Assembly: GCA_019314375.1 (NCBI GenBank)
Contig: JAFCZJ010000043.1
Span: 1 to 64,000 of the forward strand
Origin: Deltaproteobacteria bacterium
GTDB taxonomy: Bacteria; Myxococcota; B64-G9
Direction of reading: 5' to 3'
DNA length: 64,000 bases
How positions within the stretch are numbered: the stretch's first letter is position 1; each line of letters opens with the position of its first letter. Below are positions 24,303-34,269 of this stretch, piece by piece. The translations under genes were made by a program, and so were the position numbers. Under the pieces are notes generated by a model. It was given only the letters and a program-made list of their open reading frames with translations, searched no databases and was not told the DNA's origin.

Positions 24303-24539
24303 ATGCCATCACAAGCCTATATCCTCATTGAGGGAGCGGCGGGCAAAATTCCCTCCATCCATCGACGTGTCACGTCCATAGACGGCGTCTGCAGTTGCCA
24401 TGCGGTGACCGGACAGTTCGACCTCGTGGCCTTGGTCGAGGGTCAAGACATCAACGAACTGGGAAAAATCAGTTACGCTCAGATCCAGATGCTTGACGGC
24501 GTTATTCGCACGGTCACTTGCAACGTCATCGAATTCTAA
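24303..24539 (+). CDS. Stand-alone Lrp/AsnC ligand-binding (RAM) domain protein 2
   Basis: A 78-residue paralogue of the previous protein, more than half identical (shared 'AYILIEGAAG', 'HAVTGQFD', 'ALVE', 'GKISY.QIQM', 'TCNVIE'). It differs in the N-terminal helix (KIPSIHRRVTSIDGVCSCH), which adds two Cys. GGAGCAGGAG lies upstream of the ATG. The tandem pair could form hetero-oligomers with a composite ligand site, which is inference. Confidence 0.88.
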   Translation: MPSQAYILIEGAAGKIPSIHRRVTSIDGVCSCHAVTGQFDLVALVEGQDINELGKISYAQIQMLDGVIRTVTCNVIEF

Positions 24540-24553
24540 ATCTCCTCCCAGCC

Positions 24554-25135
24554 ATGAAAACGACCTGGATTTGTGTGGCTGTCTTGCTGCTGCCTTTGGC
24601 CTGTGGTGAAGACACGGAACCCTTACCCGGCCTGGAGGTGGGCTGCGCCTGGTTCGAAGAAGCCAACTGCTACCGGGCCAGCATCGAGGAAATGCTCAGC
24701 TGCTTGCCCGATAGTCAGACCATGGGCCTGCTTTCTTCCGACGGCAAAAGTTGCACTTACGAATCCGGTCATCGCGTCATCTTCACCGAACCCGTGGAAC
24801 TGACCGCCGATGGCATGGCGGGTTTTTTCTGGGACTTCGAATTGCAACTCGATGGAGATTTCTGCATGGCCTTCCGGCAGCCCGACGACACCATCCTGCT
24901 CTTGGAAAGCGGCCTGGGACTCTTCCGCGCGGAGGGCAGCCTGCAAGGACTGGCCATCGCCTGCCCAGGAGGCGAACTTTACAAGGTTTCGAATCGGGAT
25001 CTATTGTTCACCTGTGAAGATCCGGACAAAATCCTGCCTTCATTCACCGCGGCTTGGGACGCAACAGGCGTAGGATTCCGCCTGTCCGGCACCGGCGGTT
25101 CCCCGGCGCTGATCTTCAACTGCAGCGCCCCCTGA
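24554..25135 (+). CDS. Small Cys-containing lipoprotein, unknown function
   Basis: A 193-residue putative lipoprotein: MKTTWICVAVLLLPLAC with Cys17 as lipid site. The mature part contains several Cys spread over short beta-like segments (CAWFEEANC, CLPDSQ, SCTYESGH, DFCMAF, IACPGGE, FTCEDP, FNCSAP), suggesting a disulfide-stabilised beta fold. No domain is recognised. It starts 14 bases after the second AsnC-domain gene and may be cotranscribed with it; its ribosome-binding site is weak. It converges on lpxA. Confidence 0.72.
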   Translation: MKTTWICVAVLLLPLACGEDTEPLPGLEVGCAWFEEANCYRASIEEMLSCLPDSQTMGLLSSDGKSCTYESGHRVIFTEPVELTADGMAGFFWDFELQLDGDFCMAFRQPDDTILLLESGLGLFRAEGSLQGLAIACPGGELYKVSNRDLLFTCEDPDKILPSFTAAWDATGVGFRLSGTGGSPALIFNCSAP

Positions 25136-25144
25136 GACCTCTTC

Positions 25145-25933
25145 TCAAGACCGAATTCGCGTAATGCCCCGTTGGCTGGAGCGCAGGAAAGTGCTAAAGT
25201 CCAACAGTTCCGGGCAAATATCGATCAACTCAGCATCAATGCGGTCGGCCGCCTCTGCGCTGAGCATGTGGCCCTGGAATGTCCAACGATAAGCCTTTCT
25301 CACGGCCTTGAGCTTCTCGGGCCCGAAGCCACGCCGTTTCAAGCCGATGGTATTGAGTCCATGCAGGCGGGCCCGATTGCCCGTGGCGTTGCAAAAGGGA
25401 GGAACGTCCATGTCCACCATGGAGCCACCACCGATGAATGCACCGGCGCCGATGCGCACAAACTGATGTATAGCGGACGCCCCGCCCACGATGGCATGCG
25501 CCATGACGTGAACATGGCCGCCAAGCTGTACCAGATTGGCCAAGATGGCATGGTCTTCGATGATGTTGTCGTGCGCCACATGACTGTAAGCCATCAAGAA
25601 CACATTGGAGCCTATGCGAGTCAGACCCCGTCCCTGGGGTGTCCCCCGGTGAATCGTCACAAACTCACGAATCCGATTGCCATCACCGATTTCCACTCGG
25701 GTCGGCTCCTCGGCGTATTTTACGTCCTGAGGAGGAGTCCCCAGGACGGCGTGGGGACAAATTCGGTTGTTCCGACCGATCTTCAGGTGCCCATCCAGCA
25801 CCGCATAGGCACCCACTCGGGTCCCCGCGCCGATTTGGACATGAGGACCCACCACAACCCCTGGTCCCACATGGACATCGTCGTCCAACTCCGCCGCCGG
25901 GTCCACCACGGCCCGCTCATGAATATGCGTCAC
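25145..25933 (-). CDS. lpxA: Acyl-ACP:UDP-N-acetylglucosamine O-acyltransferase LpxA
   Basis: 262 residues of left-handed beta-helix hexapeptide repeats followed by a C-terminal helical region, normal for LpxA. It catalyses the first step of lipid A synthesis in the cytoplasm. The catalytic-His segment 'AYSHVAHDNIIEDHAILAN' and the following 'GGHV...IGGASAIHQFVRIG' are conserved, as is 'LNTIGLKRRGF'. Its ATG overlaps the lpxD stop (ATGA). The fabZ gene often placed between lpxD and lpxA is absent here. Confidence 0.96.
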   Translation of the reverse strand: MTHIHERAVVDPAAELDDDVHVGPGVVVGPHVQIGAGTRVGAYAVLDGHLKIGRNNRICPHAVLGTPPQDVKYAEEPTRVEIGDGNRIREFVTIHRGTPQGRGLTRIGSNVFLMAYSHVAHDNIIEDHAILANLVQLGGHVHVMAHAIVGGASAIHQFVRIGAGAFIGGGSMVDMDVPPFCNATGNRARLHGLNTIGLKRRGFGPEKLKAVRKAYRWTFQGHMLSAEAADRIDAELIDICPELLDFSTFLRSSQRGITRIRS

Positions 25934-26895
25934 GACCTTGGCTCCTCGTCCCGTTCGGCCGATGGATGCTTCTGAGAGCGGAAAAAAGACCGCGCCAGCC
26001 AGCGCTCGACCGGCAGGGCGGGATAACCCGCCACCCGGGCCCCGGGCGCCACTCTGCTGCCGACGCCGCTACCTGCGCCTATCTGTGCCCCGGCACCGAT
26101 GACCACATGGTCCGCCACGCCCACCTGCCCACCCAAAACAGCCCCGTCACCAATTTTGACACTGCCGCTCAAACCGGACTGGGCCGCGATGATCACATTG
26201 CGGCCAATATCGACATTGTGCCCGACATGTACGGCGGCATCCAGCTTCGACCCCGCACCAATGCGGGTCGCGCCCAATGTTGCCCGGTCGACGGTACAAC
26301 GAGCCCCCAATTCCACTTCATCCTCAATGACCACCATGCCAACCTGCGGAATTCGGACCGGGCGCTCTCCTTCGCGCCTCAATCCGAAGCCGGGGGTACC
26401 CAAGACCGAACCTGGCCCCACGCGCACTCGACTCCCCAATTTGCAACAGGCCAAAATCACGGCGTTGGCACCGACATGACAATGATCGCCCATGCTGGCT
26501 CCGGCCTCTATCCGGGCACCCGGCTCCACCCTGCATCCGAGACCCATACGCACGCCTTCATCGACCAAAGCGCCCGGCATCACGCCCTCCGCCAACTCAG
26601 GCTCGGGATGAAAATACGCGATGGCCAAGCTTAAGGCCTTAGAAAGATCCTCAACCTGAAGCACGGAGCAAGGCGATTTTTCGATCAATCGTGGATTGCT
26701 GATGAGCACGGCAAGAGCGCGTGTCTTGCGCAAGGCCTTCACCTGGCGCAAATCACGGGCCAGGCTGAGATGATTGGGGCCCGCGGATTCAAGTGGTGCC
26801 ACACCCATGACAAGCGAGTCTGGGTTTTCTACCCGCATCAAATCGGCGCTCAGCAGTCGGGCCAGCGCCTCCAGACCCAGGGCGATATCGGACAT
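25930..26895 (-). CDS. lpxD: UDP-3-O-acylglucosamine N-acyltransferase LpxD
   Basis: 321 residues. The N-terminal uridine-binding region (about 1-100) is followed by hexapeptide repeats (about 105-290). The catalytic His segment 'DAAVHVGHNVDIGRNVIIAAQ' and 'GFGLRREG' are present. It adds the second acyl chain to UDP-3-O-acyl-glucosamine in lipid A synthesis. It follows skp in the same order found in most proteobacteria and is coupled to lpxA by a 4-base overlap. Confidence 0.95.
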   Translation of the reverse strand: MSDIALGLEALARLLSADLMRVENPDSLVMGVAPLESAGPNHLSLARDLRQVKALRKTRALAVLISNPRLIEKSPCSVLQVEDLSKALSLAIAYFHPEPELAEGVMPGALVDEGVRMGLGCRVEPGARIEAGASMGDHCHVGANAVILACCKLGSRVRVGPGSVLGTPGFGLRREGERPVRIPQVGMVVIEDEVELGARCTVDRATLGATRIGAGSKLDAAVHVGHNVDIGRNVIIAAQSGLSGSVKIGDGAVLGGQVGVADHVVIGAGAQIGAGSGVGSRVAPGARVAGYPALPVERWLARSFFRSQKHPSAERDEEPRS

Positions 26896-26917
26896 GGCTC
26901 AAGGGGGCGAGAAGGGG

Positions 26918-27460
26918 CTACTTGCCCTTCTTGGCGCCACCCTTTTTGCCTGCATAGCGTTGGTCGTACACGCGGATGATCTGGTTGGTCAAATCCATCT
27001 TGGCCGGGCCGTAAAGCAAGACTTCATGGCGCACCACATAGTCAAGCCCTTCTTTCTTCGCGACCTGTTCGATCACACCGCGCAATTTCTTCTCGAACTG
27101 GCTCAAAGCCATGCCTTTTTTCTTATCGATCTCGGCCTGATATTGCATCAGCAAACCCTGCAGCTGTTGCTCTTCCGCGGCCAAAGCCTTCGCCCGCTCC
27201 TGGCGCACGTCGTCTTTGAGCATCTGCGCTTGACGCTGGAACTGCTTGAACTTCTCCTCAAAAGCCTTCATGCGCTTCTGAAGTTCAACTTTCTTTGCCG
27301 CGAACTCCGTCTGAAGCTTGCCGACGATGGACTTGCCCTCTTCGGTCCCCTCAAGCACGTTGTTGAGATTCAGATAACCGACCTTGCTCTGGGCCAAAGC
27401 TTGGGGTGTGAACACGAAACCCAACAGGGCCGCCAATAGAATAGTCTTTGTCATGTGCAT
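26918..27460 (-). CDS. skp: Periplasmic chaperone, OmpH/Skp family
   Basis: 180 residues: signal peptide (MTKTILLAALLGFVFTPQALA|Q), beta strand 'KVGYLNLNNVLEGTEEGK', then long charged helices (about 50-130) that form the tentacles of the Skp trimer, and a closing strand. It protects unfolded outer-membrane proteins on the way to BamA, whose gene lies directly upstream. Starts at 27460 (GGAGG, 9-base spacing) or 27454 (GAGG, 6-base spacing) are both possible. The C-terminus is Lys-rich (GKKGGAKKGK). Confidence 0.92.
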   Translation of the reverse strand: MHMTKTILLAALLGFVFTPQALAQSKVGYLNLNNVLEGTEEGKSIVGKLQTEFAAKKVELQKRMKAFEEKFKQFQRQAQMLKDDVRQERAKALAAEEQQLQGLLMQYQAEIDKKKGMALSQFEKKLRGVIEQVAKKEGLDYVVRHEVLLYGPAKMDLTNQIIRVYDQRYAGKKGGAKKGK

Positions 27461-27534
27461 CCTCAGTTTCCTCCGGGCTGACCTTCTCTCCATCATGCAT
27501 GCGCATAGACGCCATGATGACGTCGGGCATTCAA

Positions 27535-30108
27535 TCAGAAGAAATTGCCGATGGTGAACTCAAATAAAATATCCTTGTCTTGAGGTCGGCGAGTCAATGG
27601 AATACCCCATTCGAAGCGCAATGGCCCGATTGGAGAAAACCACCGAAAACCGAATCCCGCTGACCAATACAGACCGGCCCAAGTCTCCTTCGTGCCGGTC
27701 TCGAAATTGTATCGCTCGGAGAGCAGTCGCTCTCCTTCCCCGAAGGCATTGCCCGCATCCAAAAACAAAACCCCTCGAATGTTCACTTGCGGGAAGATCG
27801 GGAACTCCAACTCCAGGTTGGCGATGATCTGCTTATTGCCACCCACGTTGGTTACCGTCATGGCTGATCCAGGATCGTAGCCATCCAAGGGCACGCTGAT
27901 GCGAGGCCCAATAGAACGTGGCTCGAAACCGCGAATCGTGTAAATACCCCCGACAAAATATTTCTCGAAGATGGGGATTCCCTCTTGGGCCGTGGACACG
28001 ATGTACCCCATGGTCAAGTTCGACTTGAGCACAATGCCCCAAATGACCGGGAAATAGTAACGCCCGATGACGCTGAAGCGACTGAAGTCATTTTCGCTGA
28101 GGGTATACAAACTTGCATGCTCAGCCGAGCCCTGCAGGAAGTGCCCATCAGAGGGAAAGAGTCGATTGTTGCGGGTATCCCAGGTAATCGTGCCACGCAA
28201 AGCAGAAGTCCAACCATCCTTGAACAGATTTTCCAAACGCAAAGCGCTCGAACCGCTGGACACCTCCACCGTTTCCAATGTGTAGGTGAAGGCCACCCGC
28301 CAGTTGTCAAAAATCTCATAGCCGAGTGTCAGGCTGCCGCCTGTGGCCTTACGCAGGAAGTTGATGTAGTCCAACTGCGTATTGAACAAGGAGGTAGCCA
28401 GATACCACTTGGTGTCCAAAAAGTAAGGCTCGACAAACTGCAAGGAGAAATATTGCCGCAGGGAAGACAACTGAGCCATCAAAGACAAGGTCTGCCCACG
28501 AGCAAAAAGGTTCTGCTGAGAAATCTGTGCGGTGATGATAAAATTTTCAACCGAGGAGAAGCCAGCACCGATCTGGAATGTCCCGGTTTGGCGCTCCTTG
28601 ACCTCCACCGTCAAAATGATGCGATTCGGCGCTGACCCTCGCCGCTCCGCGATCTCCACGACCTCGAAAAAACCCAGTCCATTGATGCGACGTTTTGATC
28701 TCTCGATACCGCTGCCCGAGTAGTACTCACCCTCGTAGACACGCATTTGGCGTCGGACGACCTTGTCCCGTGTCTTCAGGTTGCCGCGCACCTCGATGCG
28801 CTCGATGAATACCTTCTCTCCCTTCTGGATGTTGAAGTCCAAATCGATGATGCGGGTTTCCGAATCAATGTTGGTCTCGGGAATCACGTCCACATAGGCA
28901 TAACCGCGGTCTTTGTATACATCCTGAATCTTGAACAAGCTCATGCCCAGCTGCATTTTATTGAAAAGCTCACCGGTCTTAACGGTCAGGCTCTCATCCA
29001 AAACTCGACTCTTGACCGCAGCCAAAAGCTCTCCCCGAAGTCGATCTCGCGCGGCGTCACCACTGACCGGCGGTGCCTCTTCATCTTCCCAGACGCCCCG
29101 TTCCAAACGACTTTCCACCTCCGCCGCCAAGGATCGCAAAACCGCCACTTTCAGGGCCGTAATTTCAGCATCGCTCAGGCGTTTCTGCAGATCACGCTCC
29201 AACTCCACCGGCAGGACCAGGCCCCTGGCCTTATTGCCGATGGCCAACTCGATGGCCTTGAGCAAGGCTCTGTCCTCCACCAGCAAATCACCAGAAAAAC
29301 CCAAGTTGCCGAATCGATACTGCTCGCCCTCCTCAATGGCGATGGTGATGTACAAGTGCTTCCGATCGCGGCTCATGGCCACCACCGGGTCTGAAACACT
29401 CACGTTGAGGTAGCCGCTATTGTAGTAGTACTCATTGACCCGCATCCGGTCACGCTTGAGGGCTTCCTCCTTGTAGGTACCGGCTCCCGTCAGAAAGCTG
29501 AAGAAGCCACCCTCGCGGGTTTCCATGATGCCCTTGAGTTCCTCATCCGGCACCTTGTCGTTGCCGATGAATGAGATGCTTCTGACTTCGATTTTGCTTC
29601 GTTCCAGGACGACGAAGGTCAGCGCCACCGTGTTGTTGGGCATGGGCTTGAGTTCGTGCTCCACGTCGGCCAAAAAGAAGCCCTTCTCGACATATAGCTC
29701 CTTGATCTTGGCGGCATTCTCCTTGACCTTGACAACGTCCAGGACCGACGGCGTCTTGATATCGACGACTTCCTTGATCTTGTCGATGTCCACTTCTTCG
29801 TTGCCGCGGTATGCAATGCTCGCGATGGAAGGTTTCTCCACCACGACATAGACAAGTTCCTTGCCTTCCATTTCAGCGCGAACATCTGCAAAAAAACCAA
29901 GGTTGTAGATGGCCTTGATGTCCGAGGCCACCTGGGCCCGATCCAACACATCACCTGGCTGGCTCTTCAGCACCATCCGCACCGCGTCCGCCTCGACGCG
30001 TCGGTTGCCACGCACTTTGACCGTCTCGATGGTCTGCGCCATGGCCAAGCCAGAGAACAGAGTCGAAAAAATCAATGCCAAGCAGGCGCCCCAAAAGACT
30101 CGCCTCAT
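27535..30108 (-). CDS. bamA: Outer-membrane assembly factor BamA with enlarged POTRA4
   Basis: 857 residues. Signal peptide (ends AMA|Q), five POTRA domains (about 26-92, 93-172, 173-263, 264-425, 426-500) and a C-terminal 16-strand barrel of the Bac_surface_Ag family ending in Phe, as expected for a BAM substrate. It inserts beta-barrel proteins into the outer membrane. POTRA4 contains roughly 90 extra residues (about 282-375), helical and charged, between '[12 protein letters not shown]' and '[12 protein letters not shown]'. The ATG overlaps the lolD stop. No programmed feature is seen at the start. Confidence 0.96.
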   Translation of the reverse strand: MRRVFWGACLALIFSTLFSGLAMAQTIETVKVRGNRRVEADAVRMVLKSQPGDVLDRAQVASDIKAIYNLGFFADVRAEMEGKELVYVVVEKPSIASIAYRGNEEVDIDKIKEVVDIKTPSVLDVVKVKENAAKIKELYVEKGFFLADVEHELKPMPNNTVALTFVVLERSKIEVRSISFIGNDKVPDEELKGIMETREGGFFSFLTGAGTYKEEALKRDRMRVNEYYYNSGYLNVSVSDPVVAMSRDRKHLYITIAIEEGEQYRFGNLGFSGDLLVEDRALLKAIELAIGNKARGLVLPVELERDLQKRLSDAEITALKVAVLRSLAAEVESRLERGVWEDEEAPPVSGDAARDRLRGELLAAVKSRVLDESLTVKTGELFNKMQLGMSLFKIQDVYKDRGYAYVDVIPETNIDSETRIIDLDFNIQKGEKVFIERIEVRGNLKTRDKVVRRQMRVYEGEYYSGSGIERSKRRINGLGFFEVVEIAERRGSAPNRIILTVEVKERQTGTFQIGAGFSSVENFIITAQISQQNLFARGQTLSLMAQLSSLRQYFSLQFVEPYFLDTKWYLATSLFNTQLDYINFLRKATGGSLTLGYEIFDNWRVAFTYTLETVEVSSGSSALRLENLFKDGWTSALRGTITWDTRNNRLFPSDGHFLQGSAEHASLYTLSENDFSRFSVIGRYYFPVIWGIVLKSNLTMGYIVSTAQEGIPIFEKYFVGGIYTIRGFEPRSIGPRISVPLDGYDPGSAMTVTNVGGNKQIIANLELEFPIFPQVNIRGVLFLDAGNAFGEGERLLSERYNFETGTKETWAGLYWSAGFGFRWFSPIGPLRFEWGIPLTRRPQDKDILFEFTIGNFF

Positions 30109-30785
30109 GTCTGCTCCTCAATACGACCGTCCTTCAACCGAAGGCGCCTGCCAAGACGACTGGCCAATCGCGAACTGTGGGTCACCACGATGATGGTCAT
30201 TTCCAAACGCCGATTCAGGTCAAACAACACGTCATGAATGCCTTCGGCCGTTTCCTCATCCAGATTGCCTGTGGGTTCATCCGCCAAGAGCAAACGAGGC
30301 TTGAGAACCAACGACCGCGCCAAAGCCACCCGCTGCTGCTCGCCACCGGACAACTCCACGGGTCGATGCTCCATCCGATGGGCCAAGCCAACCTCAGTCA
30401 GCACCTCGACTGCTCTCGCCGCGGCTTGTTGCCTTGGCATACGCTGGATGAGTGCAGGCATCATGATGTTTTCCAAGGCGGTGAACTCAGGCAAAAGGTG
30501 ATGAAACTGAAAAACAAAACCAATGGTTTTGTTGCGAAACGAAGCCAAACCGTCAGGCTTGAACGAACGAACGTCACGTCCCTCGATGCTTACGCTACCC
30601 TCACTGGGCAAGTCAAGCGTGCCCAGGATATGCAGCAAGGTGGACTTACCAGCTCCGGACGGGCCTTCCACCGCCACCATCTCGCCACGCTGCACTTGCA
30701 GGTCAACGCCCCGCAAAACCTCGATGGGTTTGCGGTTTAGCCAGTAAGTCTTGTGCAGGTCATGCACCGACACAAGCGTTTCCAC
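30105..30785 (-). CDS. lolD: Lipoprotein-releasing ABC transporter ATPase LolD
   Basis: 226 residues: Walker [11 protein letters not shown]-loop '[19 protein letters not shown]' typical of LolD, signature LSGGEQQR, Walker [13 protein letters not shown] and the H-loop 'VVTHSS'. LolD powers extraction of lipoproteins from the inner membrane. The start is GTG 30785, 10 bases after the upstream permease stop with GAGAGG before it; a longer frame overlaps that gene. Its stop overlaps the bamA ATG. The many lipoproteins in this window fit the need for a Lol system. Confidence 0.94.
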   Translation of the reverse strand: METLVSVHDLHKTYWLNRKPIEVLRGVDLQVQRGEMVAVEGPSGAGKSTLLHILGTLDLPSEGSVSIEGRDVRSFKPDGLASFRNKTIGFVFQFHHLLPEFTALENIMMPALIQRMPRQQAAARAVEVLTEVGLAHRMEHRPVELSGGEQQRVALARSLVLKPRLLLADEPTGNLDEETAEGIHDVLFDLNRRLEMTIIVVTHSSRLASRLGRRLRLKDGRIEEQT

Positions 30786-30795
30786 GACTCGCCTC

Positions 30796-32619
30796 TCAAT
30801 CGTACCGCAGGCCCTCAACAGGACGAAGCCTGGAGGCCCGCCGAGCGGGGTAAATGGTCGCAATAAAACTGATATGCAAGGCAATGCCCGCAATCAGAAC
30901 GAACTCCACCGGGTCCATGTTCACCGGCATTTTCTCGATGTAATAAACCTCTGGGTCCAGCTGGATACCGTGACTGCTGACCCACAGACATGTCAACCAG
31001 CCCACCAGCACGCCGAGCAAAGTCCCCACCATTCCGATGGTAAGCCCCTCGATCATGAAAATTTTCATGATCCCGTCACCGGTAGCCCCCATGGACTTCA
31101 GGATGGCTATCTCCTTGATCTTCTCCCAAACCAGCATGATCAGGGTCGAAATGATACCGAAGGCTGAAACCAAAATCACGATGATCAAGATGATGAACAT
31201 CCCGACCTTCTCCAGCTTTAGAGCAGAGAAGAGATTCTTGTTCATCTGCAACCAGGTTCGGGTGAAGTACGGATAGCCGTCCAGGCGTTTAAGCACGGAA
31301 GCCGCCCGCGTCGTGGCCCGGTCCAGGTTATCGAATCTCAGGGCCAAACCCGTCACCGTGTCGCCCATGCCAAAAAACTTCTGCGCGTCGGGAAGCGTCA
31401 CGTAGACACTCTTGGCATCGTATTCGTACATGCCTGTGTAAAACACGCCGGCCACCCGGAAAGTCCGCGCCCTGGGCACGGGTCCGCTGGGACCCAACTC
31501 CTCACTCAAGGGAGAAACGACGTTGATGCGATCACCCACACCGACCCGAAGGATCTTCTTGAGTTCTTTTCCGATGAAGATGCCCGGGGGCCCGCCCGCT
31601 TTCACATCGGCGGGACGCAACACACCCGGCATGGGCACCTCGCCCGCATCCGCATCATCAGCCGGGGCAACGGTTCCTCGCCCAGTCACCACATCGTCTA
31701 GCAGCTCTTCCCTCGGACCGTCATCCCCTTCCCCCACCGGCCTGGCCGGCCGGTCCCCTTCGGCGGGCCCAAGATGTTCGATGATCCCGCCCCCCGGCAA
31801 AGAACGAAGCAAACGCTCTTCCAAGTAAGCGTCAATCTTGTCCGTATCGCTCAGCAAGTCCAGCCCGCCCTCGTCCATGGTCACCTTGGTCACGGAATTG
31901 GCGGTCTTGGGATCGATGCCGCGGATAAAAACCCCGGCCAAATTGTATTCGCTGGTGACCATGACCTCGTTGTAGACAAAAGGGGTGGCCGCTACAACCC
32001 CCGGCATTTTGCGCAACTTGTCCAACACCCCTTGGTACTCAACAAACTCAATGCCTCGCTTCTGTAAGATGGCGTGCGCGTTGGTGCCGATGATCTTGCC
32101 CTTCAGATCCATCTCGAAACCACTCATGACGCTCAACACCACCATCAAAGCCGCGACACCCAGCGCCACGCCAATAACCGAGATGCCGGTGATCATCTTG
32201 AATCGCAGGTAACGCAGACCAACAAACATCGGCCAGGCCAGCCCACCGCCTCGGATCAAAAAGACCACAAAGGCCGCCATATACAGTGCCGCGAAATGCG
32301 CTTCGAACATCAGCAAAATCTCGACAACATTGTCTAAGTTCAGGCTAAAACCATCGCGGACCAACAAACTGACGGCCACCACCAGGCTGGACTGGAAACC
32401 CTCGATGCCAGGGTAGGTATTCGACAAACGCCCCAAGAGCAAACCCAGAAACAATCCCTCTATGGCCACCAATAAATAAGGCCAGGCGTGATCCGCAGGT
32501 GCCAGGTCGGGCCAAAGCATGCGCACCAAGGCCTGCCCGGCCAAAAGCAGGACCAAGGACAGACCCATGCCCACCGTGCTGACCAGCAGGTAGGACCTCC
32601 AGGTGCGCCGCTTCTCCAA
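30796..32619 (-). CDS. LolC/LolE-family permease with N-terminal membrane extension and acidic insert
   Basis: 607 residues. The LolC/E core begins near residue 134 ([18 protein letters not shown]) with the MacB-like periplasmic domain and C-terminal FtsX-type membrane helices ('[26 protein letters not shown]'). Before it lies an extra region with about four hydrophobic helices, shared with the paralogue at 34270. An additional acidic, Pro/Gly-rich stretch of about 80 residues (around '[17 protein letters not shown]') is inserted in the periplasmic domain and missing from the paralogue. The start is TTG 32619 with GGAGGAG 5 bases upstream. Which paralogue is LolC or LolE is not clear. Confidence 0.9.
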   Translation of the reverse strand: MEKRRTWRSYLLVSTVGMGLSLVLLLAGQALVRMLWPDLAPADHAWPYLLVAIEGLFLGLLLGRLSNTYPGIEGFQSSLVVAVSLLVRDGFSLNLDNVVEILLMFEAHFAALYMAAFVVFLIRGGGLAWPMFVGLRYLRFKMITGISVIGVALGVAALMVVLSVMSGFEMDLKGKIIGTNAHAILQKRGIEFVEYQGVLDKLRKMPGVVAATPFVYNEVMVTSEYNLAGVFIRGIDPKTANSVTKVTMDEGGLDLLSDTDKIDAYLEERLLRSLPGGGIIEHLGPAEGDRPARPVGEGDDGPREELLDDVVTGRGTVAPADDADAGEVPMPGVLRPADVKAGGPPGIFIGKELKKILRVGVGDRINVVSPLSEELGPSGPVPRARTFRVAGVFYTGMYEYDAKSVYVTLPDAQKFFGMGDTVTGLALRFDNLDRATTRAASVLKRLDGYPYFTRTWLQMNKNLFSALKLEKVGMFIILIIVILVSAFGIISTLIMLVWEKIKEIAILKSMGATGDGIMKIFMIEGLTIGMVGTLLGVLVGWLTCLWVSSHGIQLDPEVYYIEKMPVNMDPVEFVLIAGIALHISFIATIYPARRASRLRPVEGLRYD

Positions 32620-32633
32620 GGACTCCTCCAGGC

Positions 32634-34109
32634 CTAGTTTTCAGGCCGAAGCAAGGGGAAGAGAATGACATCCCGGATGGACGGGGCGTCGGCCAAGAGC
32701 ATGATCAACCTGTCGATACCGATGCCCTCACCAGCCGCGGGGGGCATGCCCAGCTCCAGGGCTTCGACATAATCTTCGTCAAAAGGCATGGCCTCGGCGT
32801 CACCGGCGGCCTTGGCCTGCATCTGAGCCGTAAAGCGCTCTCGTTGGTCGTCCGGATCGTTCAACTCGCTGAAGGCGTTGGCCATCTCGCGACCGGCGAT
32901 GTACAACTCAAAGCGGTCCACCAGATCCGGGCGCCCCATTTTCTTGCGCGACAAAGGAGAGACTTCCAAGGGGAAATCGCAGACAAAGGTGGGCTGGATC
33001 AAGGTCGACTCCACCTTTTCTTCGAAAAGCGCCATCAGACATTTGCCAGTCCCCCAGTCCCCGGGTATTTCCAGGCCGATGCCCGCAGCCAAACGCTGCA
33101 AGGTGGCCATGTCATCCAATTCCGCTTCGGACACCTCATAGGCCTTGGCCACGGCCTCATGCACTCTGAGGCGGGCGAAAGGAGCGGCCATGGAAATCGA
33201 TTGCCCTTGGTAGGTCAAATCCTGGCTGCCCCTGATTTCCAAAGCCAAGGCGGACAACATCTGCTCGGTCAAATCCATCAGGTCCTCATAGGTCGCAAAG
33301 GCCTGATAAAACTCGAGCATGGTGAACTCGGGGTTGTGCTGGGTGGAGATGCCCTCATTGCGGAAACAACGGTTCAATTCGTATACGCGTTCCAAACCAC
33401 CGACCAACAGGCGCTTTAAAAACAACTCAGGCGCCACGCGCATGAACAACTCCATGTCCATCGTGTTGTGGTGGGTGACGAAAGGCCTGGCCGTAGCACC
33501 GCCGGCCAGGCGGTTCATCATGGGTGTTTCCACCTCGATGTAAGCCCGCTTCTCCAAAAAGTCCCTGACGAAGCGAATGACGCGGGCACGGAGCTCAAAA
33601 GTCTCGCGGACCTCCGGATTGACCACCAAATCCAAATAGCGGCGTCGATAGCGAATCTCCACGTCCTTCAGTCCATGCCACTTTTCCGGCAAAGGCATGA
33701 TGCTCTTGGTCAAGAGCTTGAGTTCCGCCGCCAAAATGGACAATTCACCCGTCTTGGTACGCATGGGCCGACCCACGACCCCCACGATATCGCCTACCTC
33801 AACAAACTTCTTGAACAAAGCAAAGGGCTCCTCGCCCAGCTTGTTTTTCTGAACAAAAATCTGGATATGGCCGCTGCGGTCAGCCAACTTCAAAAAGGCG
33901 GCCTTGCCGAAAGAACGAAGGGCCATGATCCGGCCGGCCACCCGATAGACATCCTCGACCTCTTCCAGGGCCTCTTTTTCGACCGAAGCGTAACGCTGGT
34001 GCAGATCTTCCGCGTGGCAGTCGGGCTGAAAGTCGTTGGCGTAGGGATCGACGCCCAGATCCCGAAGGGCCTGGCGCTTATTGCTTCTCTGTAGGGTCTG
34101 CTCGTCCAT
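32634..34109 (-). CDS. lysS: Lysyl-tRNA synthetase, class II
   Basis: 491 residues, standard length. An N-terminal OB-fold anticodon-binding domain (about 55-150, 'VAGRIMALRSFGKAAFLKL') is followed by the class II catalytic core with motif 1 ('FLEKRAYIEVETPMM'), motif 2 ('RCFRNEGISTQHNPEFTMLE') and motif 3 ('GEGIGIDRLIMLL'). It charges tRNA-Lys. ATG 34109 (MDEQTLQ) is chosen. The gene lies between the two Lol permease genes, an arrangement familiar in deltaproteobacteria. Confidence 0.96.
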   Translation of the reverse strand: MDEQTLQRSNKRQALRDLGVDPYANDFQPDCHAEDLHQRYASVEKEALEEVEDVYRVAGRIMALRSFGKAAFLKLADRSGHIQIFVQKNKLGEEPFALFKKFVEVGDIVGVVGRPMRTKTGELSILAAELKLLTKSIMPLPEKWHGLKDVEIRYRRRYLDLVVNPEVRETFELRARVIRFVRDFLEKRAYIEVETPMMNRLAGGATARPFVTHHNTMDMELFMRVAPELFLKRLLVGGLERVYELNRCFRNEGISTQHNPEFTMLEFYQAFATYEDLMDLTEQMLSALALEIRGSQDLTYQGQSISMAAPFARLRVHEAVAKAYEVSEAELDDMATLQRLAAGIGLEIPGDWGTGKCLMALFEEKVESTLIQPTFVCDFPLEVSPLSRKKMGRPDLVDRFELYIAGREMANAFSELNDPDDQRERFTAQMQAKAAGDAEAMPFDEDYVEALELGMPPAAGEGIGIDRLIMLLADAPSIRDVILFPLLRPEN

Positions 34110-34269
34110 GCTATTCAGGTAACCTCTCGTAAAATTGAAGCTTTTAGGCCCATCAAAACAAGGCACCTTAGCCCATTTACCCGGGCCTGGTCAAGCAAAA
34201 AGCCTGATAATCGTTGGATTTACAACAGACCAAGCCCTCTTCCCATTCCAGGAAAAGACTCAATAAACA

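Noticed and set aside
24029-24539. Lrp/AsnC transcription factors
   Set aside because: Both proteins lack the N-terminal helix-turn-helix; only the ligand-binding domain is encoded.
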